Below the pieces are notes generated by a model, which was given only the letters and a program-made list of their open reading frames with translations, had not been told where the DNA came from and ran no database searches. The position numbers were made by a program, and so were the translations under genes. From the NCBI GenBank assembly GCA_934725535.1, contig CAKVBV010000008.1, forward strand, positions 1 to 49,275: 49,275 nucleotides of DNA, in the 5' to 3' direction. Shown in pieces: positions 33,958 to 41,602 of this stretch. This DNA comes from an uncultured Bacteroidales bacterium (GTDB taxonomy: Bacteria > Bacteroidota > Bacteroidia > Bacteroidales > Paludibacteraceae). Numbering within the stretch: the first letter of the stretch is position 1; each line of letters starts with the position of its first letter.

Positions 33958-35796
33958 ATGAACATTATCAAACTATTAAGACGATTTATACCTCCTTACC
34001 GCGGCTTCGTGGCACTGAACCTGTTCTTCAACGTCCTCTCTACGGTGCTGTCGCTGTTTTCCTTTGCCACTATCATTCCCGTGTTGCAACTGCTGTTCGG
34101 GCTGTCCGATATGCAGACCGACTATATCGCCCTCTCGTCCACGCAGAGGTTAGATGAGTTTATCGACGCCGTCAAGAACAACCTGTACTATTTTCTGCAA
34201 GTCCAGATAGAGACCCGCGGTGCAGAGCAGGTGCTGCTGCTATTAGGTGGCTGTCTGGTGGCTATGACCGGTCTGAAATGTCTCACGGCATGGCTTGCCA
34301 ACTATTTTATGGTGCCCATACGCACGGGCGTGCTACGTGACTTGCGCGCCCAACTCTATACCAAGGTGGTCGGCTTACCCATCGGTTTCTTCACCGAGGA
34401 ACGTAAGGGTGATGTCATGTCGCGTATGACCAATGATGTGAACGAGGTTGAGGCAAGTATTATGTCCACCCTTGATATGCTCTTTAAGGACCCCATTATG
34501 ATTCTTGTTTACCTCATTACGCTGTTCTGCATATCGTGGCAATTGACGCTGTTCGTCCTCGTGCTGCTGCCCGTTGCGGGCTGGCTGATAGGGCGTATAG
34601 GGCGGTCGTTGAAGCGTGCTTCCACCCTCGGACAAGAGCAGAATGCAGAGATTCTCGGTCAGATAGACGAGACTCTTGGCGGGCTTCGCGTAGTCAAAGC
34701 CTTCAATGCAGAACAGAAACTCATTACGCGATTTATGGGTCTTATCAATGCTGCCCGCCGCACATTCAACCGTATCAACCGCCGTTACTATCTTGCACAC
34801 CCCGTGTCCGAATTTCTCGGCACCGCACTTATTGCCCTTCTTCTCTGGTACGGCGGCACACTCATCCTCTCTGACCACGCTACCATTGATGCGGCAACAT
34901 TCATCTACTATCTCGTCATTTTCTACTCCATCATCAACCCCGCCAAGGACCTCAGCAAGGCATCCTACGGCATCCGCCGCGGATTGGCATCGTTGGAGCG
35001 TATAGACAAGATACTCCACACCGAGTCCAATATCCGCGAAGTAGCCTCACCAAGCGAATTGCCGAACTTTCAATCCTGCATACGCTATGAGGACGTGTCG
35101 TTTGCTTATATAGCGGAACGCCCTGTTCTTCAGCATATCAACCTTGATATCCGCAAGGGGCAAACCATCGCTCTCGTGGGACAGTCGGGTAGCGGCAAGA
35201 CTACGATGGCTGACCTCCTGCCTCGTTTCTATGATGTGACAGGCGGACGCATCACTATTGACGGCGTGGACATCCGCGAAGTCCGTACCTTCGACCTCCG
35301 CGCCCTCATGGGAAACGTCAATCAGGAGGCTATTCTCTTCAATGACACCTTTTATAATAATATCACTTTCGGTGTAGAACACGCCACGCTTGATGAGGTC
35401 CGCCGTGCCGCACGTATAGCCAATGCGGACGATTTCATCATGGCAACGCCCGAGCAGTACAACACGTGCATCGGCGACCGTGGTTCACGTCTCAGCGGAG
35501 GGCAACGCCAGCGTATCTCTATTGCCCGTGCTATCCTCAAGAACCCGCCTATTCTGATTCTTGATGAGGCTACTTCCGCCCTTGATACCGAGTCCGAGAA
35601 ACTGGTGCAAGAGGCATTGGAGAACCTGATGAAAGACCGCACCACGCTTGTAGTGGCACACCGTCTCTCCACTATTCGCAACGCCGACCTCATCTGTGTC
35701 CTCCACGAAGGACAGATAGTGGAACGGGGCAAGCACGATGAACTGATGGCACGGAACGGTTATTACCGTAAGTTGGTGGAAATGCAACAGAGTTGA
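33958..35796 (+). CDS. msbA: MsbA-like ABC exporter (membrane and ATPase domains fused)
   Basis: 612 residues. Six-helix membrane domain (about 1-330) with the coupling segment FFTEERKGDVMSRMTNDVNEVE, then the ATPase: Walker A GQSGSGKTT (near 410), signature LSGGQRQR (near 511), Walker B ILILDEATSALD (near 532) and H-loop VVAHRLST (near 564). It works as a homodimer. Its place 13 bases after lpxK supports a role in flipping lipid A or LPS core across the inner membrane, but related exporters carry other lipids or drugs, so the symbol is by context. Confidence 0.87.
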   Translation: MNIIKLLRRFIPPYRGFVALNLFFNVLSTVLSLFSFATIIPVLQLLFGLSDMQTDYIALSSTQRLDEFIDAVKNNLYYFLQVQIETRGAEQVLLLLGGCLVAMTGLKCLTAWLANYFMVPIRTGVLRDLRAQLYTKVVGLPIGFFTEERKGDVMSRMTNDVNEVEASIMSTLDMLFKDPIMILVYLITLFCISWQLTLFVLVLLPVAGWLIGRIGRSLKRASTLGQEQNAEILGQIDETLGGLRVVKAFNAEQKLITRFMGLINAARRTFNRINRRYYLAHPVSEFLGTALIALLLWYGGTLILSDHATIDAATFIYYLVIFYSIINPAKDLSKASYGIRRGLASLERIDKILHTESNIREVASPSELPNFQSCIRYEDVSFAYIAERPVLQHINLDIRKGQTIALVGQSGSGKTTMADLLPRFYDVTGGRITIDGVDIREVRTFDLRALMGNVNQEAILFNDTFYNNITFGVEHATLDEVRRAARIANADDFIMATPEQYNTCIGDRGSRLSGGQRQRISIARAILKNPPILILDEATSALDTESEKLVQEALENLMKDRTTLVVAHRLSTIRNADLICVLHEGQIVERGKHDELMARNGYYRKLVEMQQS

Positions 35797-35858
35797 ACCC
35801 TGCCGACAGGGTGTGGGTAGAATGTTATACTAATTTAAGAATAGTGCTGTTAAGGAGC

Positions 35859-35902
35859 GTGTAAGAACGTGCTATCCTCTCGCTATCCTCCTCTTATCCT
35901 AT
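35859..35902 (+). repeat. short 11-base tandem array
   Basis: Units gtgtaagaacg, tgctatcctct, cgctatcctcc, tcttatcctat. The middle units match the leading units of the taatcacatac arrays. It lies between the convergent ABC exporter and trmB genes. Confidence 0.65.
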
Positions 35903-35965
35903 TGTAGATAGTCGGTATTTACAAGTATTTATAATCTTGGCGCGATGTGGGTGTGGTGGGGCTGA

Positions 35966-36865
35966 TTAGTTGGTTTCGTAGTTTCGTCCGTAAGAGCGGT
36001 AGGTGTCGTGTTCTATTTCGATGTCGGGCTCTTTCCATGCGCAATGTGCATTGTGTATGACGACGCGGGCCGCGTCGTCCCCCAAGGCATCGTCTTCACA
36101 TTGTGTGTCGTCCAATTGCCAGCAGATGTACTTGATGGTCATACCACGGTCGAGCCATTGGCGTTCGTAGTGGGTCTGGAGCATAGTGGCTTCGGTGAGT
36201 GGCGTATGGTGCATTGTGTATTGTGCATTGCCATAGAGGTCGTCCGTGTCGGCGAGGAGGGGCAGGTGGTTGGTCTCAATCATGGCGCGGGTGTAGGTGT
36301 AGAGGAAGGGGCTGTCGGTCTTGAGGTGGATACGTCCGCCCGGGCGCAGGAGCCGTGCATAGCGCGCCATAAAAAAGGTGGAGGTGAGGCGTTTGGTGGC
36401 TTTCTTCATCTGCGGGTCGGGGAAAGTAATCCATATCTCGTCCACCTCGCAGGGGACGAAGAATAGGTTGATTATCTCGATGTTCGTGCGCAGGAACGCC
36501 ACGTTGGTCATGCCCTGCTGCACTGCCTGTCGTGCACCTGCCCACATACGTGCGCCCTTGATGTCAATACCTATATAATTGCGTTCGGGGTGCGCTGCGG
36601 CGAGTCCGACGGTGTAGTCGCCGCGTCCGCAACCCAGTTCGAGCATGATGGGGTGGTCGTTGTGGAAGAAGGTGTCGCGCCAGTGCCCCGCCATGGGGTG
36701 GGGGGAGGGGGATTGCGCCTGTTGTGTATTTGACGACGCGGAGGATGTGTCTGACGACGCGAGCCGCGTCGTCCCCCATGCGTCGTCCATAGTACGGCAG
36801 GTGAACTGGAAGACGTTGGGGAATGTCTCCATCTCGGCGAATTTGCGTAGTTTGTTCTTGCCCAT
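35966..36865 (-). CDS. trmB: tRNA (guanine-N7)-methyltransferase with in-frame repeat insertions
   Basis: 299 residues, longer than the usual 210-260. It makes m7G46 in the tRNA variable loop using S-adenosylmethionine. Core motifs are intact: MLELGCGRGDYTVGLAAAHP (SAM site), NYIGIDIKGARMW, EIWITFPDPQMKKATKRL, HLKTDSPFLYTYT and the end EPDIEIEHDTYRSYGRN. Between the conserved starts NVFQFTCRT and GHWRDTFFHNDHP lies an unrelated 30-residue segment, DDAWGTTRLASSDTSSASS and more, which is the REP-like palindrome at 36752-36778 plus a half copy read in frame. A second insertion, GDDAARVVIHNAHC, near the C-terminus is the palindrome at 36059-36084. Probably active, since the insertions fall outside the core. 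Confidence 0.93.
   Translation of the reverse strand: MGKNKLRKFAEMETFPNVFQFTCRTMDDAWGTTRLASSDTSSASSNTQQAQSPSPHPMAGHWRDTFFHNDHPIMLELGCGRGDYTVGLAAAHPERNYIGIDIKGARMWAGARQAVQQGMTNVAFLRTNIEIINLFFVPCEVDEIWITFPDPQMKKATKRLTSTFFMARYARLLRPGGRIHLKTDSPFLYTYTRAMIETNHLPLLADTDDLYGNAQYTMHHTPLTEATMLQTHYERQWLDRGMTIKYICWQLDDTQCEDDALGDDAARVVIHNAHCAWKEPDIEIEHDTYRSYGRNYETN
36059..36084 (+). repeat. REP-like palindrome inside trmB (3' part)
   Basis: gacgacgcgggccgcgtcgt with tail ccccca, read on the minus strand as GDDAARVV. It is followed by a gcatcgtctt segment also seen at 44322. Confidence 0.85.
36731..36778 (+). repeat. half and full REP-like palindromes inside trmB (5' part)
   Basis: Half copy gacgacgcggagg (36731-36743), then the full palindrome gacgacgcgagccgcgtcgt with tail ccccca (36752-36777). 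It is read in a different frame from the copy at 36059 (WGTTRLASS instead of DDAARVV). Confidence 0.85.
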
Positions 36866-36874
36866 GGTGGTGAA

Positions 36875-36916
36875 AATTAAGAATTAAGAATGAAGAATTA
36901 AGAATTAAGAATTGCA
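36875..36916 (+). repeat. 7-base tandem array upstream of trmB
   Basis: Six heptamers: aattaag (twice), aatgaag, aattaag (twice), aattgca. Looser aattaag/aatgaag copies continue to about 36955, and an inverted version lies near 37002-37032 at the gldH 3' end. Confidence 0.75.
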
Positions 36917-37009
36917 ACCTTTGTGAATTAAGAATTAGAAATGAAGAATGAAGAGTTGCATGCTTGTATGCCCCCAGCTGATTGATAGACGACAGTTGCA
37001 ATTCTTAAT

Positions 37010-37540
37010 TCATAGTTCTTCATTCTCAATTAGAATAATGCCCACGCTTCTGACGCCGCGGAGTGTCTCCTCGCGCATGCCTTGTCGTATGGTGTAGGTG
37101 TAGTTGCCGGAGCGCGGGAAGCGTTGGTGCGCGGCGTAGAGCAGCGGCATGTCGTGGTAGTTGCTGCCCCGCGCGAGCCATCGTCCGCGGTCGTCGGCGA
37201 GCATGCACTCGACGGTGTCGCAGGTGATGAGGGTGCTGCCTCGGTACTCCGTGACGAAGAACCAGAGGTTCTGGTAGGGGTAGTTGTTGTCGGTGCGCAC
37301 CAACAGTTGCACATCGTAGTAGCCGACGGTGTCTGTGACCGGCACGGTGTAGGTCAGCACCGAGTCCTGATGCCAGCCCGCCGCGGGCAGGTCGTGCTGC
37401 TCGGTGTACGACGGACCATGGCAGGAGACGAGGAAGAGGACGAAGAGACCTCCCCAAAAGACTACAGGACCTCCCCCAACCCCTCCTTCTGAGGAGGGGC
37501 TTAACAGAGCGGACACTTTATCAAGTAATGTATGGAACAT
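37010..37540 (-). CDS. gldH: gliding-motility-type lipoprotein GldH
   Basis: 176 residues from ATG 37540. Lipoprotein signal with lipobox LVSC (Cys near 40). The mature part shows VQLLVRTDNNYPYQNLWFF, CDTVECMLADDRGRWLARG and GNYTYTIRQGMREETLRGV, the GldH pattern. GldH is required for gliding and protein secretion in flavobacteria; in non-gliding Bacteroidales its role is not settled. The N-region of the signal peptide is unusually long because it contains the C/G hairpin at 37471-37500, translated as SPSSEGGVGGG. Last gene of the holB-ricT-gldH operon, 22 bases after ricT. A longer frame to 37810 only overlaps ricT in another frame. Confidence 0.88.
   Translation of the reverse strand: MFHTLLDKVSALLSPSSEGGVGGGPVVFWGGLFVLFLVSCHGPSYTEQHDLPAAGWHQDSVLTYTVPVTDTVGYYDVQLLVRTDNNYPYQNLWFFVTEYRGSTLITCDTVECMLADDRGRWLARGSNYHDMPLLYAAHQRFPRSGNYTYTIRQGMREETLRGVRSVGIILIENEEL
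37471..37500 (+). repeat. C-run/G-run hairpin element inside the gldH signal peptide
   Basis: ctcccccaacccctcc, short loop, gaggagggg. It is the same type as 5901-5930, 30236-30271 and 42640-42667 and is in frame with gldH. Confidence 0.7.
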
Positions 37541-37562
37541 TGCTTCTTGTTTTGCTTCTTGT

Positions 37563-38807
37563 TTAGTTAGGACTCTTTTCAGTTGGGGTTGATGGTGCCT
37601 TTTCCCCTCTCTCCTGACGGTTAGGGGAAGGCTTTCTTCTGTTGTCGGAAGGAGCATTGTCGCGGCGGCTGCCATTACGGTTGCCGTTGTTACGGCGGTT
37701 GTTGTCGTTGCGATTGCCGTTGTTGTTGCGTCGTTTCTTCTTGTCGAAGCGGGTGAGGTCGTCCTGTCCGACGACGTTCTGGTAACCCACTTCCGCCACC
37801 ATCTCCGCATTGGATGCCTTGCCGCCGAGTGTGGCGGGTTTCTCTCCGTTGTGGTTCATCTCGATGATAGCCCATGCCTGTTTGGGTGTGAGCACCTGGA
37901 GGTTGACGGGGCGTCGTGCATCGGTGGAGTAAGTGAGTTCGCCTTTGAGCGGGTCGATGGCGAAGCAGTAGTAGGTGGCGTCGGCTGTCTCGAGTGTCTG
38001 GCGTCGGTTGGGCATTGTCTTCATGGCATCCTCATAGACGGGCACTTCGTAGTTGAGGCAGCATTTGAGTTTGGCGCACAGCCCTGCGAGTTTCTGCGGG
38101 TTGGGGGATATGTTCTGAATGCGTGCGGCAGCAGTGCCTACCGATGAGAACTGCGTCATCCACGTGGAGCAGCACAGTTCGCGACCGCAGGGACCCGTGC
38201 CGCCGATACGTCCAGCCTCCTGACGAGCACCGATTTGCTTCATCTCAATACGGACACGGAAAGACTCGGCATACACTTTGATGAGTTGGCGGAAGTCCAC
38301 ACGCCCTTCGGCGATGTAGTAGAAGATGGCTTTGCTGCCGTCGCCTTGGTACTCCACGTCTCCTATCTTCATCTCCAGTCCGAGGGATTTGGCGAGTTTG
38401 CGGGCTTCAATCATGGTTGCCTGCTCTTTGGCGTGCGCCTCTTTGGCACGCTCAAGGTCGGCTTCGGTGGCGATACGCAGCAGTCGGCGCATCTCTTCGG
38501 GTGTCTCGCGAATGCGGTTTTTGCGCATCTGGAGCGGCACCAGTTTGCCAACCAGCGTTACCTCGCCGAGGTCGGTGCCAGGGACGGCTTGCGCAACGAC
38601 CATAGTGCCTTTCTCGACAGGCAGGTGGTCGGGGTTGCGGTAGTAGCCCTTGCGGGTGTTCTTGAATTGCACCTCGACAATGTCGCAGTCGTCATTGCCG
38701 GGTATGTCCGACAGCCAGTCCATGACAGGGAGCATGTGTCGGGAGTTGTGGAGACACGATTTGCGCGATATTTGGCAGGTCTCGTTGTCTGATATAAAGT
38801 CGTTCAT
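37563..38807 (-). CDS. ricT: PSP1/RicT-family protein
   Basis: 414 residues. PSP1 domain (about 40-270) with IVEVQFKNTRKGYY, RVDFRQLIKVYAESFRVRIEMKQIGARQEA, and the Cys cluster GPCGRELCCSTW...CAKLKCCLNYE that binds an Fe-S cluster in B. subtilis RicT. There the Ric complex affects mRNA processing; the role in Bacteroidota is not established. The C-terminal 60 residues are an Asn/Arg-rich disordered tail (KKRRNNNGNRNDNNRRNNGN). It starts 3 bases after the holB stop. Confidence 0.88.
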   Translation of the reverse strand: MNDFISDNETCQISRKSCLHNSRHMLPVMDWLSDIPGNDDCDIVEVQFKNTRKGYYRNPDHLPVEKGTMVVAQAVPGTDLGEVTLVGKLVPLQMRKNRIRETPEEMRRLLRIATEADLERAKEAHAKEQATMIEARKLAKSLGLEMKIGDVEYQGDGSKAIFYYIAEGRVDFRQLIKVYAESFRVRIEMKQIGARQEAGRIGGTGPCGRELCCSTWMTQFSSVGTAAARIQNISPNPQKLAGLCAKLKCCLNYEVPVYEDAMKTMPNRRQTLETADATYYCFAIDPLKGELTYSTDARRPVNLQVLTPKQAWAIIEMNHNGEKPATLGGKASNAEMVAEVGYQNVVGQDDLTRFDKKKRRNNNGNRNDNNRRNNGNRNGSRRDNAPSDNRRKPSPNRQERGEKAPSTPTEKSPN

Positions 38808-38810
38808 ATA

Positions 38811-39956
38811 TTAATTCTTGATGAGTACTATCATTTGAAGGCATAGGTCGAAGAAGATAATTTTGGCGTTGCCATTTTGGGTTATCTGGGCTTCGGCGTT
38901 GCTGAGTTGTTGCATTATCTGCTCTACGTTACCGTCGTGAATGAAAGGCGCGAACTTGGCGGAGAAAGTGCGTTCTGCACCTGTTTGGTAATTCATAGCG
39001 GGCTGGTGGAAATTGGCTATGTAATTCTCGCGTACTTGGCGTTGTGCATATTGGAGAAAGGCTTTTTGCCGTTCTCGTCCCACTTTGCTGTCGGCAATGT
39101 CAAGGCTCCACTTGCGGAGACTGAGCAATGCACTATAGTCTTTGCGCTTGCCTACGAGCCAAGCATTGCGCATGAGTGCGACAAAATCGTCGAAGAACTG
39201 CGTGTTCTGCGCGTTTTGTTCAGCCAGTTTGTAGGCAGCAGTGAGGCTGCCGTTGGCTATATGTGCCAGATCGTGTGCGTCGGCATCGGTCAGAGCGTAT
39301 TTCCGGGTCAGTGCACAGGCTATATCGTCTTCATACAAACGCGGCACACGAATCTCCTGTGTGCGGCTGATGATGGTGGATAGAAGCAGTTCAGGCTGCT
39401 CAGATACAAGCAGGAAGAGCGTCTTTTCAGGAGGTTCTTCCAATAGTTTGAGCAGTTTATTGGCGCAAGAGATGTGCATCTTCTCGGGTAACCAAATTAT
39501 CATTACCTTGTAACCGTCGCCGAAACTCTTTAGGGAGAGTTTGCGTATGATTTCACTGCTCTCTTTCTCGTAAATGATACCCTGTTTGGTTTCTACGCCC
39601 AGCGTCTTGTACCAATCGTCCAAGTCAAAGTAAGGCTGTGCGAGCAACTGCTGCCGCCATTGCGCCATAAAGTCGTTGCAGGTGTCTCCACTATCCGTCT
39701 TGACAATGGGGAAAGCAAAGTGCAAGTCGGGGTGCTGCAGGTTATGGTATTGCTGACAGGTGGGGCACACTCCGCAAGAGTCTTCTGCAGTACGGTTAGG
39801 GCAGGCGATATATTGTGCATACGCCAATGCAAGGGGCAGTTTGCCTACGCCTGCCGGTCCTGTAAAGAGTTGCGCATGGGGAATACGTCCCTCCGTAACG
39901 GAGAGACGCAGACGTTGTTTGACGTCCTCTTGCCCTATAATGTCGCGAAACATCAT
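38811..39956 (-). CDS. holB: DNA polymerase III delta' subunit
   Basis: 381 residues. Clamp-loader subunit of the replisome. MMFRDIIGQEDVKQRL, HAQLFTGPAGVGKLPLALAYAQ, four zinc-site Cys in CPNRTAEDSCGVCPTC, and HISCANKLLKLLEEPPEKTLF with the sensor segment SRTQEIRVPRL. The P-loop has Leu where Ser/Thr is expected (GVGKL), fitting a delta' subunit that does not hydrolyse ATP. The start is one of two adjacent ATGs (39956, 39953); the frame upstream to 40085 crosses the promoter and is non-coding. First gene of the operon with ricT and gldH. Confidence 0.92.
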   Translation of the reverse strand: MMFRDIIGQEDVKQRLRLSVTEGRIPHAQLFTGPAGVGKLPLALAYAQYIACPNRTAEDSCGVCPTCQQYHNLQHPDLHFAFPIVKTDSGDTCNDFMAQWRQQLLAQPYFDLDDWYKTLGVETKQGIIYEKESSEIIRKLSLKSFGDGYKVMIIWLPEKMHISCANKLLKLLEEPPEKTLFLLVSEQPELLLSTIISRTQEIRVPRLYEDDIACALTRKYALTDADAHDLAHIANGSLTAAYKLAEQNAQNTQFFDDFVALMRNAWLVGKRKDYSALLSLRKWSLDIADSKVGRERQKAFLQYAQRQVRENYIANFHQPAMNYQTGAERTFSAKFAPFIHDGNVEQIMQQLSNAEAQITQNGNAKIIFFDLCLQMIVLIKN

Positions 39957-39985
39957 ACTTAACCAACCGTTAACCAAACGGGGTG

Positions 39986-40017
39986 CAAAGTTACTGAAAA
40001 TACGTGGAATATACAAT
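39986..40017 (-). promoter_or_regulatory. holB operon promoter
   Basis: ATTG (40014-40017), 20 bases, TAACTTTG (39986-39993) on the minus strand. Confidence 0.7.
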
Positions 40018-40036
40018 ATGGGGGCGTAAAATAAAT

Positions 40037-40068
40037 GTTGTGTACATAAGAAAAAAACAGTAACTTTG
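40037..40068 (+). promoter_or_regulatory. promoter of the 178-residue lipoprotein and xerD
   Basis: GTTG (40037-40040), 20 bases, TAACTTTG (40061-40068); divergent from the holB promoter, with the two core regions about 20 bases apart. Confidence 0.7.
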
Positions 40069-40094
40069 CGGGTTGAATATGACAAGGTAACAAT

Positions 40095-40631
40095 ATGAAG
40101 TTCCTATTGCGAATAACAGGTATATTGACAGTCTGTGCAGGTATGGCAGCATGTGAGGTAACACCTGCTCCTGCAAGCAGAGAGGAGACGGATTCCGTGT
40201 TTGTAACCGCCCATATACAGTGCTACGGTCAGTATTATCCCAATATAGAGAAGAACGTAATATCGGTGGATTTGCTTTCGCGCGGGTTGCTGTTTGACTC
40301 TCTGTATCATATTACCGGCAGCGGTGTGAACCTGTATTTGTCGGATATATTTGTGCCATTGACGGATAGTGTGCTTACCGCCGGCATATATACGATAGAT
40401 ACTACTGCCGAGGAATATACCATGATACCTGCAGTGGATTGTCATCCGGGTCTGACAGGAGCGTACCTGCTTCGTATTACGGATAGCAGTATTACGGATA
40501 CACTGCTGTTTATCAGCGGTGAGCTGACGGTTACACAATGGGCAGACAGTGTGATGCTCCAGTTTGCCTTGTCCACTGCCCAAGGCGAGTCTTATGCAGG
40601 TAAGACGCTTCCTCTTCCCTTGCGGAAATGA
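40095..40631 (+). CDS. putative lipoprotein of unknown function
   Basis: 178 residues. Signal peptide with lipobox GMAAC (Cys20). The mature part is beta-rich with regularly spaced Asp/Ser-Thr turns (DSVFVTAHIQCYGQYYPN, VNLYLSDIFVPLTDSVLTAGIYTIDTT, TDTLLFISGELTV), suggesting a small beta-sandwich. I do not recognise the family, though short DUF-type lipoproteins with GIYT and SGELTV segments are common in Bacteroidales. It lies 37 bases upstream of xerD and probably shares its transcript. Confidence 0.85.
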   Translation: MKFLLRITGILTVCAGMAACEVTPAPASREETDSVFVTAHIQCYGQYYPNIEKNVISVDLLSRGLLFDSLYHITGSGVNLYLSDIFVPLTDSVLTAGIYTIDTTAEEYTMIPAVDCHPGLTGAYLLRITDSSITDTLLFISGELTVTQWADSVMLQFALSTAQGESYAGKTLPLPLRK

Positions 40632-40668
40632 TGTCATAAAGGTATGGTGTGCAGATGATGTTACGCTG

Positions 40669-41565
40669 ATGAAGGCAAAGACTATAGATGAAGAGTATCA
40701 CACGTATCTACGCTTGGAGCGTGGACTGAGTGCCAACTCGGTGGAAGCATACGAGCGTGACCTCAAGTGCCTGAATACATACTTATCGGAACATGGTGTG
40801 GATAGCGTGAAGGCTACGTTTGATGATTTGCAGGCGTTTGTATTTGACACGTTTAAGGATGTTCCCAACTCGCGCACCCAAGCACGGTTGTTGTCCGGTG
40901 TGCACTCTTACTACCGTTTTTTGCTGTATCACCACTACATAGAACAAGATCCATCGGAGTTGCTAGAGATGCCTAAAGTGGAACTTCATTTGCCCGATGT
41001 GCTCAGTGTAGAAGAGATAGATACCATGATACATCTCATAGACCTCTCCCGTCCAGAGGGTCATCGCAACCGTGCTATCATAGAGATGTTGTACGGTAGT
41101 GGTCTTCGTGTAAGCGAATTGGTGAACCTCAGACTCAGCGGGATGTACCGTAAAGACGGCTATATGCGTATTATGGGTAAAGGCAGCAAGCAGCGATTGG
41201 TGCCTATATCTCCCGAAGCGGACAAGTGGTTTGCCTACTGGTTGGAGGACCGGGACCGTTTAGATATCAAGCAGGAGTGTTCCGACATTGCTTTTTTGAA
41301 CCGCTATGGTCGGCAATTGACGCGCGCTATGATATTTACAATCATCAAGAATCTTGCGCGCAAGGCAGGCATTACCAAGACCGTATCACCTCATACGCTG
41401 CGGCACTCGTTTGCCACACACCTGTTACAGAACGGTGCGGATTTGCGTATTATCCAACAGTTGTTGGGGCATGAGTCTATAGTAACTACAGAAATATACA
41501 CGCATATAGATATACAAGATTTGCGTGCAGCCGTGCTGAAATACCACCCGGAGAACCGAGAATGA
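40669..41565 (+). CDS. xerD: site-specific tyrosine recombinase XerD
   Basis: 298 residues, full length. The N-terminal SAM-like DNA-binding domain (EEYHTYLRLERGLSANSVEAYERDL) precedes the catalytic domain with Arg in GSGLRVSEL (near 147), Lys in GKGSKQR (near 171), His-x-x-Arg in HTLRHSFATHLL (near 243), His in LLGHES and the nucleophile Tyr in TTEIYTH (near 277). With XerC it resolves chromosome dimers at dif. No integron or phage neighbours, so this is the housekeeping enzyme. ATG 40669 was chosen; the longer frame from 40564 overlaps the lipoprotein. Confidence 0.95.
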   Translation: MKAKTIDEEYHTYLRLERGLSANSVEAYERDLKCLNTYLSEHGVDSVKATFDDLQAFVFDTFKDVPNSRTQARLLSGVHSYYRFLLYHHYIEQDPSELLEMPKVELHLPDVLSVEEIDTMIHLIDLSRPEGHRNRAIIEMLYGSGLRVSELVNLRLSGMYRKDGYMRIMGKGSKQRLVPISPEADKWFAYWLEDRDRLDIKQECSDIAFLNRYGRQLTRAMIFTIIKNLARKAGITKTVSPHTLRHSFATHLLQNGADLRIIQQLLGHESIVTTEIYTHIDIQDLRAAVLKYHPENRE

Positions 41566-41602
41566 TATTTACGATTTGACGATTTACGATGTACGATTTT
41601 GC

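Noticed and set aside
38811..40085. Longer start for holB at 40085
   Set aside because: The extension crosses the consensus promoter at 39986-40017 and the divergent promoter region.
40669..41565. xerD as a sign of an integrative element
   Set aside because: Complete housekeeping XerD, no attachment-site duplication, phage or conjugation gene nearby.
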